Shown: positions 47,367 through 58,718, counted from the stretch's first letter. The stretch is 64,000 bases of DNA from Fallopia convolvulus (GCA_964016875.1 OZ024730.1:35445795-35509794); one strand, 5' to 3'. Notes: generated from the letters alone by a model not told the origin. Made by a program: numbers and translations.

Positions 47367-49109
47367 AAATACCCCATACTTAAACTTGCTTGTCCTCAAG
47401 CAATAATAATGTAAGCAAGACCGAAACATAATCTTCAAGTAAAGCCTCGTATGAAAACACATTTAAGCACAAGTGATTGATATTCAAGCAAGATTACATC
47501 ATCACACATGATTAAGTGTTCCAAGGAATAGAGTCAATGCAACTAAGCCTCACTTTAGGGATATGTGAATGTGTATCACTCATCATGTGTTTGGGTTTAG
47601 CAATGAACACTCAAGCTCAAAAATCATGCAAGTAAGGACTTTACTATTGAAGCTAATATCACCAATTCCTCCACCTAGAGATGCTTAATACAAAGTACAC
47701 AAAGAATTCGAACTTGGCTCAATGGAGGTCCTCAAAGAGGTTCCATTCGGTCGGGTTGTAATGGGGCTTTTGGTATTTCTCAAGGTGAGAATTATTTGGT
47801 CTTGTGGTGCTTACAATGGGGATTGAACAACCTAAACTCTCACCAACTTCACCAAATTTCCACAATCAATTTCACACTCACCCAAAAGACTTAACAATTT
47901 TCCTTTCTTTCAACCCAAAATTTCTCTTAACATTCCACTTCATCTTTGCTCTTAGGCTTTTTGTTGGATTTTCCGCACTTTCTACATTGGACCGACTTTC
48001 TTATGACATAGGGCCCGATGTGGCGTGTAACTCGGTCGGACCCTTTTTCTTCACTTAAGCTCTTTACCTTCATTCCACTTTCCATTTCCAACATTTTCTT
48101 TCTTTCTTTCTTTGTTTTCATTTCCTTTTTGCACAACAAAGATGCACTACCCACATGATTCATAACACCATTCTTTGCCCTTAAACCCATGAGAATCTCA
48201 ACTTCTTCAAATACAATCCCAACCTCTCTTCTAAAGTCCAATCCCATAAGGGTCAAGTCATATAAGGCTAGGAATAATATTTTTGAGGAGTTTCAAACAA
48301 AGGCTTAGGCTAGAACGGGGCTACAAACAAAGGATTCACTTCATGGTAGGATATGGAACATTTATGTGACTAGAAGAATAAAGTTCAAAATCAATGTGAC
48401 AATGCTAGGACAAATCTCATGACGGTCTTGGAAAATAGATAAACACCGCAATAGCAAGTTTTACTAAGCATGAATGAGCTAATCACACAAGAAACATGAG
48501 GGATATGCAAATATGAACAAGCATCCCTAAAATGGCCAAAAATCAATCTCACAAGGGTCACTCATACTTAGTTGCATAAGAACTCATCCTAGAACTCACA
48601 TGTTCAATAAAACAAGCAAGATATCATGATCACATCAAAAGCAACATCCTTTTAGAGGCTAAACCATCCGAAAATATGCAAAGGAATTTACATGCTCACG
48701 TCATCATTAGCTTTCATTTGGCAATCTAAGATGGGAATTTCTAGTCCAAAACCTACAAAACACAAAATCTTTTTGTTGTTTTTAACACAATTTTTCAAAT
48801 TTTTATGGATTTTTGCAAAAATTTCTCTACCAAAAACAAAGACTCATCCATTCAAAACCAAATCAATCATCCATGTCTTTCATCAAACCACAAACCAAGA
48901 AGCAAACATCCCAAACACAAACTAGAAACCAAAAACAAATATCCTCAAAATAACAAAGACACAAGCAAGTGACATCATGAGCACACTTACCCCCACCCCA
49001 TACTTAAAATTTTGATGTCCCCATCAAACAAGGAAACCAAAACTTAAAAGCAAGAGAGAAGAGTATGAAGAGCTCACAATTTCTTTATTCTTCAATGGCA
49101 TGTCTAGGA
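47367..49109 (-). other. 3' UTR of Athila A2 with terminal and inner polypurine-like tracts
   Basis: Minus strand: AAGTATGGGGTA at 47,381-47,370 next to the LTR, and an inner copy AAGTATGGGGTGG at 49,004-48,993 just after the end of pol, preceded by GACATCAAAATTTT. No ORF of Athila ORF-1 type lies between them. Parts match the 3' UTR of A1. Confidence 0.65.
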
Positions 49110-52100
49110 TCAATTGGCGAGGACGAGAGCCCATGAGGCTCTAACTTCTTCGCTTGGACCGGCCTTGTCATAGAACTTCTTCACTCGATGACCATTCACT
49201 TTGAAAATATGTCCTCGTTCATCAACCAAGTCCACCGCACCATGAGCATAGATATGGTGGACCACAAAATGGTCCACTCCACCTAGTCCTTAACTTCCCC
49301 GGGAAAAGTTTAAGCCTTGAATTGAAAAGGAGAACCTTGTCACCGGTTTGATAAGTCTTTGGAATTAACTTCCTATCGTGCCACTTCTTGGTCTTCTCCT
49401 TGTACAACTTGGAGTTCTCATAGGCTTTCAACCTCAATTCTCCCAACTCATGAAGCTCTAGAAACCTTTTCTCACCGGCCAAGTTGATATCCCAATTCAT
49501 CTCCTTGAGAGCCCATTTTGCCTTGTGCTCAAGCTCTACCGGAAGATTGCATGCCTTGCCATAAACTAGATTGAAGGGTGTAGTTCCCAAAGGTACCTTG
49601 AAGGCGGTTCTATAAGCCCAAAGTGCATCATCGAGCTTAGAGGCCCAATCTTTCCTTGATCGAGATACGGTCTTCTCCAAGATAGCCTTGATTTGACGGT
49701 TTGACACCTCGACTTGCCCGCTTGTTTGAGGATGATAAGGAGTGGCAACTCGATGAGACACCCCATACTTGATCAACACATTCTCGAAGCACCTCTCAAT
49801 GAAATGAGGTCCTCCATCACTTATGAGAACCCTAGGCACACCAAACCTTGCAAAAATGTTGCTTTTCAAGAACTTCATCACCACCCTAGCATCATTGGTT
49901 CTTGTTGGTATGGCCTCCACCCATTTTGAGACATAGTCCACGGCTACCAAGATGTACTTGTAAGGCCCCGATGTGGGAAATGGTCCCATGAAATCGATAC
50001 CCCATACATCAAATAACTCAACTTCTAGAATGCCAGTTTGAGGAGTCTCATTCCTCCTTGATAGGTTCCCCTCTCTTTGGCACTCCTCACACTTCCTCAC
50101 ATAATCATGCACATCCTTGAACATGGTTGGCCAATAATAACCACATTGAAGAATTTTTGAAGTGGTTTTGGAACTCTTAGCGTGACCCCCCGTAGGCAAG
50201 GAATGACAATGGTGAATTATGCTCTCAACCTCTTCACTTGACACACACCGTCTATAGATGTGATCACTCCCTTCCTTGTAGAGATATGGATCATCCCAAA
50301 AATATTGTCTAGCATCATGTAAGAATTTCTTCCTAGCTTGATAAGACAAATTTGGTGGGATCACTCCCCCTACGGCAAAGTTAGCGAAATCCGCAAACCA
50401 AGGGGAAACCCCTCGTCTTACGGCACTAATAGAAAGAAGGCAAGTGGGAGAGAAAGTATTAATCAATTGAGAACGAGAAGGAATGGAAATCGAGTTAGGA
50501 AACTTACTTTCTTCCATGGACCGACATTGAAGTGTACCGAGCCCGACATGGTTGGACGCCGGTCCAGCTTCGCAGACACACAGGTAACTCGGGCCAGACT
50601 CTGAAGACCTCGGTCCCGACTCACTGGTACCCGCTCGACCTTTGGTCCGATGTTCTGGACCTCGGGCCCGACTTACTTGGTTCGTCGATCCACCTTTCCT
50701 TTCCTCCTTTCCACTCATGAGAACTTCATCTGCCCTTGAATCATCTATAGTCAAACCATCCTCCATCTCCAACATGTACTCAATGGGCAAACGGGATAGA
50801 TGATCAGCTACCACATTTTCCGCATCGGTTTTGTCCTTGATCTCATGGTCAAACTCTTGGAGAAGGAGCATCCACCTTAGAAGCCTCGGCTTTGCATCTT
50901 TCTTCTTCATGAGGTATTTAATTGCCGCATGGTCCGTGAAGACTACCACCTTTGATCCCACAAGATATGAACGGAATTTCTCAAATGCAAACACTATCGC
51001 AAGAAACTCTTTCTCCGTCGTTGTGTAATTGCACTGAGTTTCATCCAAAGTTTTGCTTGCGTAGTAGATGGCATGCAACTTTCCATCCTTCCTTTGCCCA
51101 AGGACGGCCCCTACGGCGAAATCACTAGCATCACACATTACCTCGAATGGAAGATTCCAATCGGGTGCCGCCATTATTGGAGCCGAAATCAAGGCATCTC
51201 TCAACCTACAAAAAGAACTCATGCAATCCTCGGAAAATGCAAAGGGCACATCCTTCATCAAGAGGTTAGACAATGGTTTTGCAATCTTAGAAAAATCCTT
51301 GATGAACCGTCTATAAAATCCCGCATGACCTAAGAAACTCCTAACATCACGAACACAAGAGGGAGGAGGTAGTTTTTCAATTATTTCAACTTTAGCTTTA
51401 TCTACTTCTATCCCCCTACTAGAAACGAGGTGTCCTAGTACTATGCCCTCCTTCACCATGAAGTGGCATTTTTCCCAATTAAGCACCAAGCTAGTCTCCT
51501 CACATCTAGTCAAAACCTTGTCTAAGTTAGCTAAACAAACATCAAATGAGGAACCATAGACGGAGAAATCATCCATAAACACTTCTACTATATCCTCAAC
51601 CATATCGGAGAAGATGGACATCATGCATCTTTGAAATGTTGTCGGCGCATTACACAAACCAAAAGGCATGCGTCTATAGGCAAAAGTCCCATAAGGACAT
51701 GTGAATGTCGTCTTCTCTTGATCATCGGGATGAATAGGGATTTGCCAAAACCCGCTATACTCGTCAAGGTAGCAAAAATATTCATGTTGTGCTAATCTTT
51801 CTAGGACTTGGTCTATGAAGGGAAGAGGAAAATGGTCTTTGCGAGTGCCACTATTAAGCTTACGGTAATCAATACACATACGCCATTTTGTTATGGTTCT
51901 CGTAGGTATCATTTCTCCCTTTTCATTTTGCACAACGGTGAGACTTCCTTTCTTAGGAACTACATGCACGGGACTCACATACTTGCTATCGGAAATTGGG
52001 AAGATGATTCCCGCATCTAACATCCTAAGTATTTCACTCTTTACCACTTCTTTCATGTTAGGATTTAATCTTCTTTGTGGTTCAATAGTGGGTTTATGGT

Positions 52101-53462
52101 TATCCTCCATATAAATCCTATGCATGCAAATTGAGGGAGAGATTCCCTTTAGTTCCTCTAGTGAATACCCTAAAGCTCCTCTATGTTTTCTTAGAACCTC
52201 TAACAACTTAGACTCCTCCTCATCATTCAAGTTGGCATTTATGATTACGGGCAAAGAAGAGTTGGGACCAAGAAATGCGTACCTCAAATCTTTTGGAAGC
52301 TCCTTGAGTTCTTGAGATGGTTCCGGTGGTGCTTGAACTTCTTCCTTCTCAGCCTTGAACACCTCCAAATAAGACATCCCTTCCTCCAATTGCTCATGCT
52401 CAATCATATTGAGGGCTAGACCTTGGCGCTCTATCTCAATTTCTCTAGGTGGTGGGGTGGCTTTCAACCTAAGCTCCCTTGGCCTTGGCTTCTTAGAAAC
52501 GGCTTCCCATTGCAATCCAAGAGGAACTTGGATCATCTTAGCTTCCTTATGTATGACCCCTTTTGAAGTTGGTCTAAAGAAAAACTCAATCTCTCTTCCT
52601 CCAATGTCAAGAGACAAGTGGCCCTTTTTTACATCAATGATTGCCCCAACCGTAGCGAGGAAAGGTCTCCCTAGTATAATCGGTTCACCCGGCACTTCTA
52701 TCATGTCCACCACAACAAAGTCGATTGGGACATAGTGGCCTTCAATCAAACGGGGTAATCCTCGACGATACCAATTGGCTCGATGGACGACCCATCTGCT
52801 ATCGTTAACCTCATGTTGACCGGAGCTATGAGACCCATGGATGTGGATTTCCATATGGTGTAAGGAATGATGCTCGTGCTTGCTCCAAGGTCACACAAGG
52901 CTTGGAAGTTTTGAGACCCCACACCAATGGTTATAGCAAACCGACCGGGATCTCCTAGCTTTTGCGGTAACTCCAAGGTCTCGACCTCATCTTGCATTTC
53001 AACTATGGACCTCTTCTTGCTCAAAATTTCCTTTAAAAACTTGGCATAGGATGGCATCTCGCTCAATGCATCGGTGAATGGGATAGAGATGTTCAAGCCT
53101 TGCAAAAGCTTGAGAAACCTCTTGAACTTGTTCTCAACAACATCTTTCGGCTTCTTTGAGGGATATGGAAGAGTTGTTGCACCTTGAATTTTGCTTGGAT
53201 CAACCTCCTTGGACTTCCCCACTTCACTTGCAACATTTCCTGGTTGGACCGACTTAGGCACCACGTCGGGCCCGATGTTGTGAATCTCGGTCCTGGGGCA
53301 AAGCTGAGGCAGAGTAGTCGGATCGACGTCTGGGTACGTCGGGCCCGACTTACTCTCAACCTCGGTCCGGCTCTCTTCATTCTTCTTAGGCATGTGTGGC
53401 TCGGGTAAGTTTCGGCCACTTCTCAATCCAATTGCCCGGACTTCATTTTGATTGTTTTGAGC
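49110..53462 (-). pseudogene. Athila A2 pol: protease, RT, RNase H, integrase, with two frameshifts
   Basis: The frame downstream of gag has RSGRNLPEPH, then an aspartic protease (CDLGASTSIIPYTIW; ILGRPFLATVGAIID). A 1-nt loss near 52,750 splits the protease. RT has YSGFWQIPI, FGLCNAPTTFQR and the catalytic FMDDFSVYG. RNase H has CDASDFAVGAVLG and TTEKEFLAIVF. A linker with imperfect SGP repeats (50,480-50,720) follows. Integrase has the HHCC zinc site (HCHSLPTGGH; CEECQREG) and GIDFMGPFP, LISDGGPHF and NRQIKAILEK for D, D and E. An extra T in a T-run near 49,275 shifts the C-terminus, which otherwise continues to a stop at 49,110. RT branch features (MMSIFSDMVEDIVEVFMDD) place it in Athila. 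Confidence 0.92.
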
Positions 53463-54908
53463 TCAGGGGTTCTCCTCCGGTCGGCCCGGAAGTCTCCCAT
53501 TCTCTCTCGGGGCTTGAGTTGCTATTTGGGCAAATTTATTATCGACTTGCCTCCTCCATGCACCAAACTCATTGAATTGGGTCCTCATCTCCTTGAACCC
53601 ATCCCTCATCTCTTGAGCAAATGATTGTAGCTCATTGAATCCCGGTGGCCTATATGGTGGTGGTTGCGGCGCCCTTGGCTCGTTTTGGTTGAAGTTGTTG
53701 TTGTAGCCTTGAGCTTGACCGTTGTTCCACCGGCCATTACCACCATTGTTGAAGTTGCCTCTTCCACCGAAATTTCCTCGAACATAGTTTGCCTCCTCAA
53801 TTCGCTCGGCCAAGCGCACTTGGCTCTCATTCGGACAAACTTGTGTAGCATGTGCAAAGGATCCACACTCCTCACAAGCTCTAGCATTTTGCTTGTAGTA
53901 GTGGACTTGCCTCTTAAGCTTGCTCACTTCACCTTCAAGGAATTGGAGCTTCACATCCTTGTCAATGTCTTCTCCCTTTGGATCATATAACTTCCTTGCA
54001 CCTTCACCTTGAATTTTCACCTCCTTGCTAGCTTGACTCACCCCATACATGGCCTCATAATCGGATAGCTTGTCAAGTAGCTCCCAAGCTTGATCCGGTG
54101 TCAAGTCTATGAACCCACAATCGGTGTGGAGATTGAGCTTGTCCTTCGTTGCCGGATTGATGCCTTGGAAAAAGATGTCTTGGAGCACATAAGGTTGTTG
54201 GCCATGAGTAGGACATTGGCGCAACATCTCCTTGAAACGGTCCCATGCTTCGAAGAGAGGCTCATTCGGATCTTGTTGAAAGCTCGCAATTTTCCTTCTT
54301 AGCTCGGTTGTCTTTGAGGGCGGGAAGAACTTCATCAAGAAAGCATCATAGAGTGCCTTCCAAGTTGTGATTGACCTAGGGGCTTGGCTCTCGAGCCAAT
54401 GTGTGGCCTTGCCTCCAAGTGACCACTTGAACGCCTTTAGAAGCACATACTCCAACGTCTCCTCGTCGGTAGAAATCGTCTCACACATGTCCACAAAGCG
54501 TTTAATGTGCTCTATGGGACACTCATGTGGACTGCCCTCGAATTGATCACGCTTGATGAGAGAGATGAATTGCGTCTTGATCTCAAAATTCTTGGCAACC
54601 TCGGGAAGCACAATAACCGGTTCGGGCACCCTCAACTCCGGATGTATGTATTGGCGTGCATTCCGGGGTAGAACGTTGAGTTGAGCTTCGGCTCTCATCC
54701 GTTGCTCCCGTTCTCTTCTTGCCATCGCCTCTTGATTGTCCTTCTCAAGTTGCAATCTAGCCATTTCGGCCCTAAGTTGAGCCAACTCCTCATCAACATG
54801 GAGAGCTTGATTCTCCATCCTTTTCCTTCTTCGGGCTTCTTTGAGAATACTTTCCGGATCGCTCACAAACTCAAGCTCAAGTGTTCCTCGGGAGGAACGA
54901 GCTAGCAT
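53463..54908 (-). CDS. Athila A2 gag
   Basis: Capsid and nucleocapsid precursor. The start at ATG 54,908 (MLARSSRGTLELEF) is the first ATG after the primer region. Landmarks: a Glu/Arg-rich coil; the retrotransposon gag domain (WKALYDAFLMKFFPPSKT, then FEAWDRFKEMLRQCP); a CCHC knuckle CEECGSFAHATQVC; and a Gly/Asn-rich tail. The frame ends in TGA at 53,463, after which the same frame goes on into protease. The stop could be a programmed gag/pol boundary or a CGA to TGA mutation; Athila elements usually have one gag-pol frame. Confidence 0.9.
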   Translation of the reverse strand: MLARSSRGTLELEFVSDPESILKEARRRKRMENQALHVDEELAQLRAEMARLQLEKDNQEAMARREREQRMRAEAQLNVLPRNARQYIHPELRVPEPVIVLPEVAKNFEIKTQFISLIKRDQFEGSPHECPIEHIKRFVDMCETISTDEETLEYVLLKAFKWSLGGKATHWLESQAPRSITTWKALYDAFLMKFFPPSKTTELRRKIASFQQDPNEPLFEAWDRFKEMLRQCPTHGQQPYVLQDIFFQGINPATKDKLNLHTDCGFIDLTPDQAWELLDKLSDYEAMYGVSQASKEVKIQGEGARKLYDPKGEDIDKDVKLQFLEGEVSKLKRQVHYYKQNARACEECGSFAHATQVCPNESQVRLAERIEEANYVRGNFGGRGNFNNGGNGRWNNGQAQGYNNNFNQNEPRAPQPPPYRPPGFNELQSFAQEMRDGFKEMRTQFNEFGAWRRQVDNKFAQIATQAPRENGRLPGRPEENP

Positions 54909-55036
54909 ACACCTACGAAACAAAGACACAAAACAAAACAAATCAAAAACAAACAAAGGGTTTGGGCTATTCCCTCACCCAAATCACTACCAAAACACAA
55001 GAAACTCACCAAATTGGCACTCAATGCACTTAGATC

Positions 55037-55054
55037 TCCCCGGCAACGGCGCCA
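55037..55054 (-). promoter_or_regulatory. Primer-binding site of Athila A2, tRNA-Asp type
   Basis: Minus strand TGGCGCCGTTGCCGGGGA, complementary to the 3' end of plant tRNA-Asp, lies six bases inside the 5' LTR. Confidence 0.92.
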
Positions 55055-55060
55055 ATCTTT

Positions 55061-56464
55061 TGATCGCTCGGGAATGCGAGGGTCTAGAGATACAATTTAT
55101 AACCCGACCCCGTTGTAGCACGTGGTGGGTGTCGAACACTCGGGAAATCTACTCGATTGAGGTGCCTAGACACTAGAAAGCTGGAAAGGAGAGCTTAAAA
55201 CAAAGGAAAACGAAGAGAACAATCGGGACCGACACAAGTGTCACGTCGGGTCCGAGGTTGGCGAGTTGAGGAAGTCGGGACAGACGTAGGGCAAGTCGGG
55301 TCCGAGGTAGCTGGGTTTGTCGAACTTCAAAGATTGAAAGTAGATCTTGGGCTTTTGGGTTCCTTCTCTAGTAGATTAAGGCTTTTTCCACCCCAATTCA
55401 AGCAATAAGTGATGATCGGAGTAGGATCGAGTGCTTTCGCCCTCGTTCCAACCACTTCTACACATCGATCCTTGGGGAAATCCCCTTCGAAGCAAGGACT
55501 TGAGATTGACACATGTTCACTTTCGCTACTTTGCCAATCACAAGCCTTGATTCCTTACTTTCACAAGGAATTGTAGCTCTATGTAGAGTGGGTTCCTAGA
55601 TCAAGCACTCAAGGCTATGGAATTGGGGTTTCTAGCCCCAACCTAGCTAGAGTTTTACCCCATAACCCAAGATCAATGAGATCTACTCCATGTGGCAAAC
55701 AAAGAAAGCAAACAAATCAAAAAGGAAAGCAATCAACATCATCAATCTCAAACCAAAGCAAAGTTTCATTCAAAATCAAAAGCAATCCACAAACTCAAAT
55801 CAAAGGTTTCCAAATCCACAAGATCAAAACAAAGCAAAGCTAATCTATCAACCAAACCTATCAAATCCCCCTCTCTATGGCCGATTCTCTCTCTTCTCCT
55901 TCTCCTCTCCTTCCTCCTTGCTCTCCAAGTATCCTCTAGAGAGTCTTTGAGGGTTGGGTTCCTTGCTAAGTGTGGGAACCTCCTAAAATTAGAAGACAAG
56001 AGAGCCTTTATAGATGAGGGGCAAAAGTGGAAGTTCACCATTTCGTGCCTTGGAGCCCAAGCACCAATCGACCGACTCGGCCCGACACGGAGGACCTCGG
56101 GCCCGACTTACTGTGCAAGTCGGTCCGAGGTTGAAAACTTCAACTCGGGTCCGGCTTGGTTCCATCTCGGTCCGGACCTCGTTCCACCTTCTTCTTGTTG
56201 GCTTTTCTCTTGTTCTTCTTCATGGCTTGCTCCTCTCTTTCCCTCTTTAGCTCGGGCCTTGCTCCATGTCTCGACTCTCCTTCAAAACGACCCTTGATCC
56301 ATGCCAAATTACCTACAAAACACATAAAACGCGCATAGTCTCCGAATCTCATAGAAATACGGGAACTAAGCTAAAAAGGAACAAAACACACGAGAAAAGG
56401 GGAAAAAGAAACATATTTACAAAGGAAATCACATATAAAAACACCACCAAATAAAGAGACATCA
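55061..56464 (-). repeat. 5' LTR of Athila A2
   Basis: Minus strand begins TGATGTCTCTTT at 56,464 and ends GAGCGATCA at 55,061. Confidence 0.95.
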
Positions 56465-56469
56465 CCACA
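56465..56469 (+). repeat. Target-site duplication of Athila A2 (right)
   Basis: CCACA, matching 45,959-45,963. Confidence 0.9.
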
Positions 56470-56890
56470 CGTCGAATTTTCCTTTCCCATGTACGTCTCA
56501 AGATGCCTCGTAGCATACACCCCAGAGTCAATATGATTTTTTGGGTTCGTCCATGATATCAGCAACCACTTTGAATCAAAGTTGTTCACCGCAGCTCCCT
56601 TAGAAATCCTTTTCTTTAGAAGGAAACGTACAACCAAAGATTTCTGCATTTATCATAAAAACAAATTACAAAATGAACTACTTATATGAAAAGTTGAACT
56701 TGACATGTAAAAAATTGAACAAACAAATTGAGATACAAACTTTTAAGAGGGGTGTGATTTGCATTTGTTTAAAATTTGAACTATTAGAACAACATATTGA
56801 ACATTTTAAGATATTTTTTGAACTATTCAAGTTTACAATAAATTTGAAATAGTTACCTTCATTAACATGAGCTTTCTTCTTTGGAGGCAT

Positions 56891-58332
56891 TATCTTATCG
56901 GATTCCTGTTCAAATAATTCAAAACAAATGATTTATATGAATAAAAAAGCAATAGAGAATAAAAGATTAAGACTGATGATAAAATATACAAGACAAAAAA
57001 ATGAACTACTTATATGTAAATTTGAACTTTTATCATAAAGAAATGAATCAACAAGTTCAACCGTGATAGAAAAAGTATACATGCAAATAAAATGAACTAC
57101 GCCTATAAAATATTGAACTTTTAGCATAAGAAAATGAACCAACAAAATTCATTTTTCTATTGATCCACTGCCACTTCTCTCAGTTCTCTATTGCCCTAAT
57201 TAAAAAGAAAAGAAAACAAAAGAAAAACCAACAAAACTTCATACATATGGATCGATTACTTTAAATTAAGCAAAGTAACAAATTACCCCAACTAGCCAAA
57301 TAGCCATTTGTGTTTAGGTCCAAAGTTGCCCTTGGTCTATAAACAAAGGCATATGGAGATGGGAGAATACTTTATTTAAAGTATAATTAATCCCCCGAGC
57401 AAGTTGCTCAGTTTTGTACAGATTGGTCGGTTTATATTGCCTGATTGATTATTATTCACTCTATTGTTTTCTTTCTCCCATTTGGCTGGTTCTATCCAAA
57501 TAAACACAGCAAGAACCAAGAAATACAACTACACAGACAAACTACTTATGCAAGAAAGCAAGAAAGACCAATTCAGCTAGCTACTTGCCTATATAACAGC
57601 TGGATCTTCTAACGATAATACTACTCTTTTATTTTAATTTTCTGGACTAATTGTTATAAAGGTGTATTGTTATAGTCTAACTTACTAAATACAACAATCT
57701 AGGACACAAGCAAACACACTTTCTCATGTAATTTTCAAATGTGCTAATAATTCAGTCTAGGGGCTTGGAAAAGAGTCTTTTGAAGTACAAGAACAATACT
57801 CTTAAGAAGGGATTTGCTATAAAATAAGAGGATTAACATGATGGAACTTCTAAAGAGAGTTCATCTGACTAGGTAACTAAGTGTACTTTGGCCTTTGGTT
57901 CCTTATATTTGTGTGTGAATCTGAATTTTTGAGTCATAGTAACTGGTTTTGGTTTGTTAATATCATGTGCTAATTATGGGTTTGTTCTTTTGTTTGCTAT
58001 AGAGCAAAGCAATCACATGATGGAGAAAACAACTGCCTTATGAACTAAAAATTTCCAACACATAGATACATAGACCTAATAAAATTCCAAAAAATTATGA
58101 AAATAAAATAAAATAAAAATTAGAGAACAAAGCATTCAAGTAAAATTCGAGAAACCCTAACTAACAACTAGGGCACCAAAAACCCCCAAAAATTCAGCAA
58201 CTATGAACAAGTTCAATATCTCTATTTCAATTTTTGGTCCCATTTATAAGTCCTCATATACAAATTTGCAAAATCATTGCCCCAATTTTCGATTTTTTGT
58301 CTTACTTCTAACTCTAGTTTCTAATTCCCTTG

Positions 58333-58375
<43 letters not shown>

Positions 58376-58708
58376 GAACCAGTTACCGAAGAGGAGCGGA
58401 ATGTTGTTCTTTAGTGGTCGGGGAGGAGAGACGAACCAATGACCGAAAGAAATCTCCGGAGTTGTAGATCGATTTTGGAGTTGTAGACGGACGGAAGAAT
58501 CTCTGGAGAGTTTGCTCGTCGTTTCCCCTTCTTGTGTGAGAGAGTAGTAGTAAAATTACTTTTGTCCCTAAAATCAAGTAATTTCACTTATGCGCGCCTT
58601 GCGTTATAAAATCGTATCCGTTAATTTGAGCCCAATCAATGGTCCTTATTAGTCCGCATTTTAACCCCACTCCTCACCATAAGGGTGGTCCTCACCGAAA
58701 CCATGCCC
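56891..58708. other. 5' non-coding part of the Ulp1 remnant and right end of the second MULE
   Basis: No exon recognised. ATGAACTAC and TTGAAC words recur at 56,670-57,140, as on the FAR1 side (44,480-45,430). A (GA)n microsatellite of 38 bp is at 58,337-58,374. The last 75 or more bp are the right inverted repeat. Confidence 0.55.
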
Positions 58709-58718
58709 TGTTACGTAA
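58709..58718 (+). repeat. Right target-site duplication of the second MULE
   Basis: TGTTACGTAA, identical to 43,695-43,704. Confidence 0.85.

Larger units (their letters stand above)
45964..56464 (-). mobile_element. Full-length Athila-like Ty3/gypsy element A2 (10.5 kb), young
   Basis: Two LTRs (1,403 and 1,404 bp), tRNA-Asp type primer site, gag, protease-RT-RNase H-integrase and a long 3' UTR with polypurine-like tract, flanked by CCACA. By eye the LTRs differ at about nine bases and one 1-bp indel, so insertion is recent. No env-position ORF is present, unlike element A1. Coding defects: a TGA between gag and protease and two frameshifts in pol. Confidence 0.95.
45847..56890 (-). pseudogene. 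Ulp1-like gene remnant, split by the Athila element
   Basis: A start exon at 56,890-56,857 encodes MPPKKKAHVNE and ends at a GT donor. The last exon begins near 56,643 and carries NFDSKWLLISW and IDSGVYATRHLETYMGK, the C-terminal C48 motif with Ser at the catalytic Cys position (DSG for DCG). It runs into the Athila target site at 56,465 and resumes in the same frame at 45,963 on the far side, ending TAG at 45,847-45,849. The middle exons are missing, so this is a deleted, inactive copy. First-exon form and position resemble the 30,645 start. Confidence 0.7.
43705..58708. mobile_element. Second MULE with FAR1 and Ulp1 remnants, hosting an Athila insertion
   Basis: Terminal inverted repeats align without gaps over at least 75 bp (left GGTTTTGGTTCATGTGAGAC, right on the minus strand GGGCATGGTTTCGGTGAGGA; the blocks TTAAAATG, GGACTAAT and GACCATTGATT are shared) and a 10-bp duplication flanks them. 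Without the Athila and its 5-bp duplication the MULE is about 4.5 kb. The left side has a FAR1-type transposase remnant (+), the right side a Ulp1-like remnant (-), the mirror image of the 18,765-29,967 element. It cannot move by itself. Confidence 0.85.
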
